Of a DNA stretch of 8,882 bases, positions 1 through 5,999 are shown one piece after another. A model generated the notes under the pieces. That model made no database searches and had not been told where the DNA came from. It saw nothing but the letters and a program-made list of their open reading frames with translations. Every line of letters starts with the position of its first letter. Position 1 is the stretch's first letter. The stretch is from an uncultured Porphyromonadaceae bacterium (GTDB lineage: Bacteria > Bacteroidota > Bacteroidia > Bacteroidales > Muribaculaceae), in contig CAMWMW010000042.1 of NCBI GenBank assembly GCA_947175455.1, positions 1 through 8,882 on the forward strand, written 5' to 3'. The position numbers and the translations under genes are program-made.

Positions 1-1
1 G

Positions 2-1177
2 GGTGGGCTCGATGTGAACACTTTTTCCAAAGGGAAGAAGTTTGTGGTTCGTGACAATGGTGTCTGGCAACTGATTCCGGCAGATGAAACGGCAATGTCC
101 TGGGCAAAGGTTTTCCCCATGGAGGGGGAAGATGACGGGCTGATACGCATATACGGCGAGGAGAACCTGTCACCCGTAGAAAGGATCGCTTCTTATCGTG
201 TGATTCTCAACGGAGTCGAGCAGCAGCAACTGATCTCATTCAGTCAGACCGGATGCGAGCCTTTTCTTAAGGTGTCGACATCTCTGGTCACTCTCAAACG
301 CGCCGGAGGTGATGTGTCTGTGACCGTTGATGCAAACCTCGATTGGGAATGCGCTGTCGAAGGTGAAAACGCATCCAGATTCTCGGCTGAGCCGATATCC
401 GAGAACCAGTTGAAAGTCAGCACCGATATGGTGAATACGACAGGAGATGACATTTCCGCCACTTTGGTTGTAAGAGGGAAGGGAGAATTTTCCGGTATTC
501 TGCAGAAAATTGATCTCGTGCAGCTTTACGCCACATTCTTTGATGATTTCAGCTGGCTGCCGAACCCCAAAGCGGGAATATTGGGTTGGAATGCAAATGG
601 CGCGGAAGCTGCTTCAGCCGACTGGACCGATGAGCAGAAGGCACATGGCTGGACTTCCCTTTCCACATGGTTCTACTATCGCGACAAATTCGTGAAATTC
701 GGCAAAGGTGGATACGGCGGCGATGCCTGTTCGCCTGCGATACCGGAAATCGGAGAACCCTCGAATGTCACGGTATCATGGAGCGCGCTGGGATATGCGA
801 CAAGCAAGAATGTAAAGGATGACCACGACATGTTCTATGTGGCGATACTCGGTCCGGGAAAAATAACCGGATGCAGCAGTCAGGGCGAAACCGGACATTC
901 CATGACATACAAAGACAGTCAGAACAGAAACGTTACTCTTGATGCCGTCAGGTTCACACTCGATGACAACGCATGGATGCTCAAGTCTGTGGATCCCACG
1001 GCTACTGTGATATGGCAGACTCCATCCGCCCAGTTCTCAATAACTGTCGACGGCATGGATGGAACATCAAGAGTAGTGTTCGTGGCAGGTCCCGGCAGTC
1101 TTGAGAATCTCTATCAGGATCCGAACGGATGGAATTCCCGGATGTTTATGGACAATTTCAAAGTAATCGTAAATTAA
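2..1177 (+). CDS. BACON-domain surface protein, 3' part (partial)
   Basis: The reading frame is open to the left edge of the window, so the true start and any signal peptide or lipoprotein box lie outside; the GTG at 14 is probably internal. Seen: about 391 residues, all predicted beta-rich. Counting from the GTG codon, residues ~5-77 and ~84-170 resemble two BACON-type Ig-like repeats (the first with E-N-L-S-P-x-E-R-x-A-S-Y-x-V then N-G, the second with G-G-D-V-S-V-T-V-D-A-N and a D-W-E-C strand). Residues ~173-387 form a separate module beginning F-F-D-D-F-S-W-L, with aromatic-rich W-T-D-E-Q and Y-Y-R-D segments, probably a beta-sandwich. BACON proteins in Bacteroidetes are usually outer-membrane surface proteins linked to glycan or mucin binding; that role is inferred. 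There is no sorting-type C-terminal tail, unlike the next two genes. The following gene starts 15 bp later, so co-transcription is likely. Confidence 0.75.
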   Translation, partial: GGLDVNTFSKGKKFVVRDNGVWQLIPADETAMSWAKVFPMEGEDDGLIRIYGEENLSPVERIASYRVILNGVEQQQLISFSQTGCEPFLKVSTSLVTLKRAGGDVSVTVDANLDWECAVEGENASRFSAEPISENQLKVSTDMVNTTGDDISATLVVRGKGEFSGILQKIDLVQLYATFFDDFSWLPNPKAGILGWNANGAEAASADWTDEQKAHGWTSLSTWFYYRDKFVKFGKGGYGGDACSPAIPEIGEPSNVTVSWSALGYATSKNVKDDHDMFYVAILGPGKITGCSSQGETGHSMTYKDSQNRNVTLDAVRFTLDDNAWMLKSVDPTATVIWQTPSAQFSITVDGMDGTSRVVFVAGPGSLENLYQDPNGWNSRMFMDNFKVIVN

Positions 1178-1192
1178 TTTAATAGTTTTATC

Positions 1193-1990
1193 ATGAAAAA
1201 GAACCTTCTACTTGCATCTCTACTCGCTTTCTTTGCCGCAGGCGCCATCAACGCGCAGGAAGTGGATTTCGACTTCAGCGACCCGACATCCCTTTCTCAA
1301 TTGCAGTTCGCGCCTCTGTCGCTTGCGGATCTGCAGACAGCCACATATGAAAAGGCTGATGGCACCACAACCGCCAGATGCTACAAATCAGGCAACAACC
1401 ATGTGCTGGTTATCATAGGCGAGACAATCTCCAAAGATGGCGTATCATTCACTCTTTCGAACCCTGATCTTTACAAAGACTTCCCGAGGTTCTTCTTCGG
1501 TCTGATCAGCAAACCTTATCCAGAGACTCCGGAAGCCGGACATTTCTATTGCGACCTGAGATGGTATCAGAAAGAAGTACTTGAGATTACCGCACCCGAA
1601 GGAAAGAAAATCGACAAAATCGTCATGGATGCAAAATCCGGCTCTTATCCGGTACGTGCCAACGGCAACACCAGGGTTGTGACAGAAGGTGGCAAACAGA
1701 CTTTCTCCGATGATCTCACGCTGAACGAGTGGGCGGCTGACCCGGGCTCTGAAATAACCAAAGTTACCTATCGTGCGGAAGACAGCAGTCCCACACAGAT
1801 GGCATATTCGATTGCAGTGACGCTTTCCGACATAAACGGCGCCGGAATCGAAGGCATCGAAACATCGTCATCAGAAGCTCCCGCCGTGTATTACGACCTT
1901 ACCGGAAACAGATATGACTCAGACGCACTGGCTCCCGGCGTTTACGTGATGCGCAGAGGAAACACTGTGAAGAAAGTTTTGGTAAAATAA
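1193..1990 (+). CDS. Secreted protein of unknown function with sorting-type C-terminal tail
   Basis: 265 aa. ATG start is followed by a clear signal peptide: M-K-K-N, a hydrophobic core (L-L-L-A-S-L-L-A-F-F-A-A-G) and a likely cleavage after A-I-N-A at residue ~21, which fixes the start. The mature part (~22-215) is beta-rich, with the segment I-T-A-P-E-G-K-K-I-D-K-I-V at ~123-135; I do not recognise a catalytic motif. The last ~35 residues (Y-Y-D-L-T-G-N-R ... L-A-P-G-V-Y-V ... K-K-V-L-V-K) follow the pattern of Por-secretion/T9SS type A-like C-terminal domains common in Bacteroidales: an x-D-L-x-G-R turn, P-G-x-Y and a basic hydrophobic end. Inferred: exported, probably to the cell surface. 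It lies 15 bp after the BACON gene and ends 14 bp before an inverted repeat. No Shine-Dalgarno is visible, as is usual in this phylum. Function is unknown; a binding role beside the BACON protein is only a guess. Confidence 0.85.
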   Translation: MKKNLLLASLLAFFAAGAINAQEVDFDFSDPTSLSQLQFAPLSLADLQTATYEKADGTTTARCYKSGNNHVLVIIGETISKDGVSFTLSNPDLYKDFPRFFFGLISKPYPETPEAGHFYCDLRWYQKEVLEITAPEGKKIDKIVMDAKSGSYPVRANGNTRVVTEGGKQTFSDDLTLNEWAADPGSEITKVTYRAEDSSPTQMAYSIAVTLSDINGAGIEGIETSSSEAPAVYYDLTGNRYDSDALAPGVYVMRRGNTVKKVLVK

Positions 1991-2004
1991 CATTATTCTG
2001 ATTT

Positions 2005-2062
2005 TCCACAAAATTAGCTGTGGTTTTGGAACGGCTTCCGAATTTTCAGCTAATTTTGTGGA
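2005..2062. repeat. Perfect 16-bp inverted repeat with nested small hairpin
   Basis: Arms at 2005-2020 and 2047-2062 are perfectly complementary (left arm TCCACAAAATTAGCTG) and enclose a 26-nt spacer. The spacer carries its own hairpin, GGAA (2028-2031), loop CGGC, TTCC (2036-2039). It starts 14 bp after the stop of the preceding gene and ends 17 bp before the ATG of the next. It could be a weak terminator, a 5' regulatory hairpin or operator, or a small repeated palindrome. There is no run of T after the right arm, which argues against a classical terminator. Confidence 0.7.
2025..2058 (+). promoter_or_regulatory. Possible Bacteroidetes promoter for the phosphodiester glycosidase gene
   Basis: TAATTTTG at 2051-2058 matches the Bacteroidetes -7 consensus TAnnTTTG, and TTTG at 2025-2028 could be the -33 box, but the 22-bp spacing is longer than the usual 19-21. 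Transcription would start near 2064, giving a leader of ~16 nt before the ATG at 2080. The -7 motif lies inside the right arm of the inverted repeat, so the match may be partly coincidental. Confidence 0.35.
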
Positions 2063-2079
2063 TTGTTATATACTCTCAT

Positions 2080-3918
2080 ATGAAAGCTGCATTATATATA
2101 TTGACCGCATGTCTCACCATGGTCTCCGCTCCGGCGGCTAATGCCGGGGATATCACAATCGGTGACAAAACATATGTTATCGAGAAACTGACAGAGCGTA
2201 AAATCGGACCTGGCACCGTTTACACACGGCTAAGACTGCCTGACTACCCTCTTAACGTGAATCTTGTAACGGTCGACCTGACAAACCCATACAACCGTAT
2301 CGAGACTACAGTTGCCAATGAGTCGGCAAAAGGGACAGAATCTCTCGTATCCGCCGCCCGACGCCTTGACAACCGGAACCACCATCCGCTCGCGGCGGCA
2401 AACGCCAACTTCTGGGTGGTTTCGGGACAGAAGGAATATCCCCTCTATAACGGCATTACCCGAAATGCAAGCGTGCGCAACGGCATGATGGTGACGGAAT
2501 CCAACAAGAACAAGGAGAAATGGGACGGTGGCACTGAACGGACAGGTGTCGTGACCGTGTCATACGACAAGACTCTGAATATCGACTACTGCACCCCTAC
2601 CCTTTGCTTCAAGAAAGCCCCGTCGGGAACCGAGAAAAACATACAGACATGCAACAAGGGATTCCAGACCTCCTCTTATGCGATGTATAACAGCTATTAT
2701 GGACGTGACCGCGAATTTATGCCGTATGCGGTAGGGAAAGACTCCAAGGGAAACAATCAGTTCCAGCTTAAAGAGGATGTGACCGACGGCATCGAGGTAT
2801 ACCTCGACATGAACGAAGGTGAGAAATGGACAGGCGGCGAGGAAATCCGGTTCACTGTCAAGGAGGTAAAGAAAAATACCAATGCGAGAGGCAAACTGGG
2901 AGATCACGACCTTGCTATAGTGTCATTCGGCGGCGCTAACCAGACACTTAAGGTCGGAGACCCCGTGATATTGAAGTATTACTGGACTTTCGACGGAGAG
3001 ATCCGTCCGGTTGTGGAGCAGGCTATCGGAGGCAACGCGATGGTGATGAGAAAAGGGGAACTCACGGAACACAACTATAACGAGGACTATAACAGCATGG
3101 TATACTCGCGCACCGGATACGGTTGCTCGGAAGACGGCAAAACCCTGTATATGATTGTAATCGACAAATCCGTTGACCCGGTCTACGGCAGATCGGCAGG
3201 ATGCCCGACGGATGTGATGTGTGAGATAGCACGTCACTTCGGATGCTGGAACATGTCGAATTTCGATGCCGGAGGCTCTGCCGAACTGATGGTGGATTTT
3301 CAGATTGTCAACAAGACAACCGAGGCGACTCCCCGCAACGTTGCCAACGGATGGATGGTATTTTCTACCGCTCCTGACGATGACATGGACATGGTTTCCA
3401 TGGAATTTGACCATCCGGTAATAGATGTTCCGGCGGGAGAATCTTTTGTTCCGGTACTGATAGGATACAACAGATACGATGTGCCGGTCAGCGATAATGT
3501 GCAGGGATTCTCTCTGAGTTGCTCTCTGGAAATCGGAAGATGCGAGGGAATGAGATTCATAGCCGCCGCGACTCCGGCAAAAGGCACACTGACTGCGACT
3601 CTCGGCAATATCTCCGTTTCCAAGGAAATCAGTGTAGGAGGAGGGACTTCGGGGATAAAAGACACAGAGGAGACATTTCTGAATGCGAAATGCCCGGGAA
3701 TCGTCAGCCGTGGCGAGAAATTCACTGTTTCTGTTACGCGGAAGGAAAAAGAATTGGCATTTGCTGAAATAATAAACCTTGAAGGCCGTTTTATATCAAG
3801 ACACAAGGCGGATGATCCGGGCGTGTCTGTAACGGCACCCGATTATCCCGGTGTTTTCATCCTGCGTACGGAATGCACCGATGGAACCTCCTCCTCATGC
3901 AGATTTGTTGTGAAATAA
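2080..3918 (+). CDS. Secreted phosphodiester glycosidase (NAGPA/DUF2233 family)
   Basis: 612 aa from the ATG at 2080. That start is chosen because it opens a signal peptide (M-K-A-A-L-Y-I-L-T-A-C-L, cleavage near A-N-A at ~22); an in-frame GTG at 2020 would put the hairpin inside the gene. The family includes the human mannose-6-phosphate uncovering enzyme and cleaves sugar-1-phosphodiesters such as GlcNAc-1-P esters. Seen: A-A-N-A-N-F-W at ~106-112 (cf. family A-x-N-A-G-F-F), R-T-G-Y-G at ~344-348 with a following E-D-G-K, D-A-G-G-S-A-E-L at ~396-403 (cf. family D-G-G-G-S-S), and R-N-V-A-N-G at ~419-424. Residues ~440-525 look like an accessory beta domain. The end (~535-612: I-I-N-L-E-G-R-F ... 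Y-P-G-V-F-I-L ... F-V-V-K) resembles a T9SS-type sorting domain. The family call is firm; the natural substrate is unknown. The next gene follows after 48 bp and may share its transcript. Confidence 0.85.
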   Translation: MKAALYILTACLTMVSAPAANAGDITIGDKTYVIEKLTERKIGPGTVYTRLRLPDYPLNVNLVTVDLTNPYNRIETTVANESAKGTESLVSAARRLDNRNHHPLAAANANFWVVSGQKEYPLYNGITRNASVRNGMMVTESNKNKEKWDGGTERTGVVTVSYDKTLNIDYCTPTLCFKKAPSGTEKNIQTCNKGFQTSSYAMYNSYYGRDREFMPYAVGKDSKGNNQFQLKEDVTDGIEVYLDMNEGEKWTGGEEIRFTVKEVKKNTNARGKLGDHDLAIVSFGGANQTLKVGDPVILKYYWTFDGEIRPVVEQAIGGNAMVMRKGELTEHNYNEDYNSMVYSRTGYGCSEDGKTLYMIVIDKSVDPVYGRSAGCPTDVMCEIARHFGCWNMSNFDAGGSAELMVDFQIVNKTTEATPRNVANGWMVFSTAPDDDMDMVSMEFDHPVIDVPAGESFVPVLIGYNRYDVPVSDNVQGFSLSCSLEIGRCEGMRFIAAATPAKGTLTATLGNISVSKEISVGGGTSGIKDTEETFLNAKCPGIVSRGEKFTVSVTRKEKELAFAEIINLEGRFISRHKADDPGVSVTAPDYPGVFILRTECTDGTSSSCRFVVK

Positions 3919-3966
3919 CCTGATTGACCATACGTCTCGATTATTTTTATCAAATACCAAATTGTC

Positions 3967-5055
3967 ATGAAAAAAACTCTTTTGTTGCTATTTGTCGCTG
4001 TCATGTCCGCAACTATGGCACAGGCGGCAAAAAAAGACATCAGGTATGTGGACGCATCCGCATTCACCACTGTCAACAAGGCTCAGAACGACGGTCTTCC
4101 TTTCCGGCGTCTGGATGTTTCCCGATATCCGGCTCTGACTCCACGCATGCGCCATTATTTCGGATTCCCGACTGGGATAGCCCTGAGATTCCGCACCAAC
4201 AGCAGCTCGATTCGCGCCACATGGCAGATTCCCGACACCGTTAACCGCGCCAATAATCCGGCTATCGCATTCAAAGGTCTTGACCTTTATATCAAGGACA
4301 AGAATGGCAAATGGCTTTTCGCCGGAATCGGCACACCAAAATACAACGGCAAGCAGAACTCAGCCACTATAATTTCAGACATGGACGATTCAATGAAAGA
4401 GTGCATGCTTTATCTCCCTCTGTTCATGGAAATCGAGAATCTCAAAATCGGAGTCGACAAAAATGCAGTGATTGAATCTGACGGAGGTTTTGTTCGTGCT
4501 CCGGTGGTGGCAATGGGTTCCAGCTTCACACATGGTGCGGGAAGCTCACGTGCCGGTATGCCGTGGCCTGCCCAGCTGTCACGCCGTTTAGGTGTGGATA
4601 TTGCCAATTTCGGCACAAGCGGAATATGCAAGATGGAACCTGTGCTTGCCGAGATAATCGGTGACACGGATGCCGACCTTTTCATTTTTGATGCATTCTC
4701 CAACCCCTCGGCAGAGCAGATTCATGAACGTCTTGTGCCTTTCGTGAAAAAAATCCGGGAGAAACATCCTGAGACGCCTCTTGTGTTTTTACAGACTTTC
4801 ATCCGGGAGACAGACAATTTCAACCTGAAGAAACGTCAGTTTGAGGCGGAGAAACGCGCTGCCGCCGAAGAGGAGATGGCAAAAATCATGAAATCAGACA
4901 AAAACATCTATTTCATCAACCCCGGTCTATACGCGGGCGATGACCATGAATCGAGCTGCGATGGTGTCCATCCCTCTGATCTCGGATATCAGAGAGCGGT
5001 AGACAATATCGAGCCTCACATCCGTAAGATTCTCGCCAGATACAACATCCGCTGA
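3967..5055 (+). CDS. Secreted SGNH/GDSL-type esterase (GxDLY + Lipase_GDSL_3)
   Basis: 362 aa, with a signal peptide at residues 1-~20 (M-K-K-T-L-L-L-L-F-V-A-V, cleavage near A-Q-A). The N-terminal domain (~25-170) carries G-L-D-L-Y at 104-108, the motif that names the GxDLY domain (a beta domain found before SGNH hydrolases). The catalytic domain follows: block I G-S-S-F-T-H-G at 184-190 with Ser186 as the likely nucleophile, block II N-F-G-T-S-G with Gly216, block III F-S-N-P-S with Asn246, and block V D-G-V-H-P with Asp332 and His335. Helix ~285-310 is highly charged, as usual in this family. Known for the family: hydrolysis of acyl esters, often acetyl groups on polysaccharides. Inferred: a periplasmic or surface glycan de-esterase working with the preceding glycosidase. 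There is no sorting tail. No clear promoter is seen in the 48-bp gap upstream, so it is probably read through from the gene before. The gene ends just before a strong terminator. Confidence 0.88.
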   Translation: MKKTLLLLFVAVMSATMAQAAKKDIRYVDASAFTTVNKAQNDGLPFRRLDVSRYPALTPRMRHYFGFPTGIALRFRTNSSSIRATWQIPDTVNRANNPAIAFKGLDLYIKDKNGKWLFAGIGTPKYNGKQNSATIISDMDDSMKECMLYLPLFMEIENLKIGVDKNAVIESDGGFVRAPVVAMGSSFTHGAGSSRAGMPWPAQLSRRLGVDIANFGTSGICKMEPVLAEIIGDTDADLFIFDAFSNPSAEQIHERLVPFVKKIREKHPETPLVFLQTFIRETDNFNLKKRQFEAEKRAAAEEEMAKIMKSDKNIYFINPGLYAGDDHESSCDGVHPSDLGYQRAVDNIEPHIRKILARYNIR

Positions 5056-5073
5056 AAACAGCGCGCACTACTG

Positions 5074-5114
5074 ATAATAAAACGGCAGACGCGATGCGTC
5101 TGCCGTTTTATTAT
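5074..5114. terminator. Strong intrinsic terminator, probably bidirectional
   Basis: A 19-bp perfect stem (5074-5092 paired with 5096-5114) closes a GAT loop. The GC-rich core ACGGCAGACGC / GCGTCTGCCGT is flanked by an A-rich left arm and a T-rich right arm (TTTTATTAT), so either strand gives a stable hairpin with a U-rich trailing side. It lies 18 bp after the esterase stop and would also stop leftward transcripts from the sigma-factor gene. Confidence 0.9.
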
Positions 5115-5146
5115 GGGCATCTGCCGTATGACATATCTTTCGTTTA

Positions 5147-5329
5147 GAAACTGTTTAAATTTAATTGTGAGGTTCATTGAGAGTATTTTATGAGGTGTTT
5201 TTACGAGTCGAAGAGGGAGCATAGCGGGCTATGTGACCGATGAGACTCGGTAAAAACAGCCATAAAAGACCTCAAGGAAGCCACAAGATGCACTATATAA
5301 AAAATTTCGAATTAAATTTAAACAGTTTC
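5147..5329. mobile_element. MITE-like palindromic element with 20-bp terminal inverted repeats and TTA target duplication
   Basis: Perfect 20-bp terminal inverted repeats (5147-5166, starting GAAACTGTTTAAATTT, and 5310-5329) bound 183 bp with no credible gene. TTA stands directly outside both ends (5144-5146 and 5330-5332), consistent with a 3-bp target-site duplication. Further nested pairings exist: 5168-5173 with 5269-5274, 5186-5192 with 5261-5267, 5197-5209 with 5244-5257 (one bulged base, G5250), and 5220-5225 with 5228-5233. The whole element can therefore fold into one long imperfect hairpin. It is most likely a non-autonomous element mobilised by a transposase elsewhere in the genome; 3-bp duplications are known for some IS5-family groups, but the family here is a guess. 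It sits between a bidirectional terminator and the 3' end of the sigma gene. Confidence 0.8.
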
Positions 5330-5902
5330 TTAGAGATTCAATGAATCGAGTGTCGTGAAGACAAGCATGACTTCTGTAAGCTTCCGGAGGTCTGACAATG
5401 CCTGACTTATATAATACTGCACGGTCTTGGGACTCACTCCGAGATGTTCGGCGATCTCAGCATATGTCTTGTGCTCGTAGCGGCTCATGCGGAATGCCGT
5501 CTTCTGCGCTTCCGGCATGTTGGAAATCATCAGATCTATCATTTCAAGAAGATCGGCTGTCGTCACAATTTTCTCGCCGTCGCTGAAACCGTTGTTCCCC
5601 TCCTTTACATAGGTCTCATATTCCGACACTATCTGTTGATGTCGGAAGACTTTGAAAATCGCATTTCTCGTCATCCTGAACAGATAAGCCTTCAGCGACT
5701 CCAGATCAGTAAGCGAGTCTCTGCTGTCCCAAAGCGAACAGAACACATTATGGGTGATATCATCCACATCCTCGCGGACACGAATGAAACTATACGCGAA
5801 TTTACTCACACTGGGGGCATAACGCATATAGAGAATGCCAAGGGCACCGGTGTCGCCTCCGCGCATTCTTTCGATTAATTCGTTATCCGGAATCTCACTC
5901 AT
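5330..5902 (-). CDS. ECF-type RNA polymerase sigma-70 factor (Bacteroidetes expansion family)
   Basis: 190 aa from the ATG at 5902. The frame extends upstream to a TTG at 5938, but that would sit only a few bases from the predicted transcription start, so the ATG is preferred. Region 2 spans ~14-88, with the D-D-I-T-H-N-V-F segment (cf. D-x-x-Q-E-x-F) at ~47-54 and K-A-Y-L-F-R-M-T-R-N at ~71-80. Region 4 spans ~125-178, with helix-turn-helix Y-A-E-I-A-E-H-L-G-V-S-P-K-T-V at ~147-161. It resembles the sigma family typically paired with FecR anti-sigma factors and SusC/TonB transducers. None of these lies beside it here: downstream is a mobile element and a convergent gene, upstream a divergent rnz. 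It therefore looks like an orphan or a differently controlled regulator. The protein ends ~12 residues after region 4, and its stop codon is the TTA that abuts the MITE. Target genes cannot be read from the window. Confidence 0.9.
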   Translation of the reverse strand: MSEIPDNELIERMRGGDTGALGILYMRYAPSVSKFAYSFIRVREDVDDITHNVFCSLWDSRDSLTDLESLKAYLFRMTRNAIFKVFRHQQIVSEYETYVKEGNNGFSDGEKIVTTADLLEMIDLMISNMPEAQKTAFRMSRYEHKTYAEIAEHLGVSPKTVQYYISQALSDLRKLTEVMLVFTTLDSLNL

Positions 5903-5946
5903 ATCTGTTCTTGAAAACGTGCTTTCCGATGCACTCAATTATATAA

Positions 5947-5978
5947 CAAATTTAGCAAGATTTAGTCAATTTCCCAAA
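5947..5978 (-). promoter_or_regulatory. Predicted promoter of the sigma-factor gene
   Basis: On the minus strand, TTTG (5978-5975) and TAAATTTG (5954-5947) are separated by 20 bp, an exact match to the Bacteroidetes -33/-7 consensus (TTTG, 19-21 bp, TAnnTTTG). Transcription should begin near 5940-5942, giving a leader of ~40 nt to the ATG at 5902 and supporting that start over the TTG at 5938. Confidence 0.7.
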
Positions 5979-5992
5979 TTTTTGTATCTTTG
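5961..5992 (+). promoter_or_regulatory. Predicted promoter of rnz
   Basis: TATCTTTG at 5985-5992 matches TAnnTTTG exactly. TTTA at 5961-5964, 20 bp upstream, is a one-mismatch -33 box. The ATG of rnz is at 6000, only 7 bp after the -7 box, so the mRNA would have almost no leader. The element overlaps the sigma-gene promoter by 18 bp (5961-5978). Confidence 0.65.
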
Positions 5993-5999
5993 CGGCAGA

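Noticed and set aside
1171..1180. AAATTAATTT palindrome at the end of the BACON gene
   Set aside because: A 10-bp A/T palindrome is expected by chance in an A/T-rich junction and is too short and weak to terminate transcription.
2020..2079. GTG start for the phosphodiester glycosidase, adding 20 residues
   Set aside because: It would place the hairpin and promoter-like motif inside the gene and bury the signal peptide that starts cleanly at the ATG at 2080.
2560..3806. Long open frames on the minus strand (about 115-168 codons) opposite the phosphodiester glycosidase gene
   Set aside because: They lie wholly antisense to a gene with clear family motifs, lack recognisable domains and have no promoter or start-site support; their openness follows from codon bias of the real gene.
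5099..5127. Repeated TCTGCCGT (5099-5106 and 5120-5127) next to the terminator
   Set aside because: Only 8 bp, two copies, one already explained by the terminator stem; no evidence for an array or binding site.
5147..5329. Possible small RNA or CRISPR-like repeat in the palindromic element
   Set aside because: There is a single palindrome with exact terminal repeats and a TTA duplication, which fits a MITE better; there is no repeated unit with spacers and no promoter pointing into it.
5444..5878. A 144-codon plus-strand frame opposite the sigma-factor gene
   Set aside because: It is antisense to region 2 and region 4 of a convincing sigma factor and shows no domain of its own.
5903..5938. 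TTG start for the sigma factor, adding 12 residues
   Set aside because: It would begin within a few bases of the predicted transcription start, and TTG is a poorer start than the ATG at 5902, which leaves a normal leader.
5835..5999. N-terminal extension of RNase Z by 55 codons
   Set aside because: It overlaps the divergent sigma gene and both promoters, and does not resemble RNase Z; the ATG at 6000 gives the normal family length and N-terminus.
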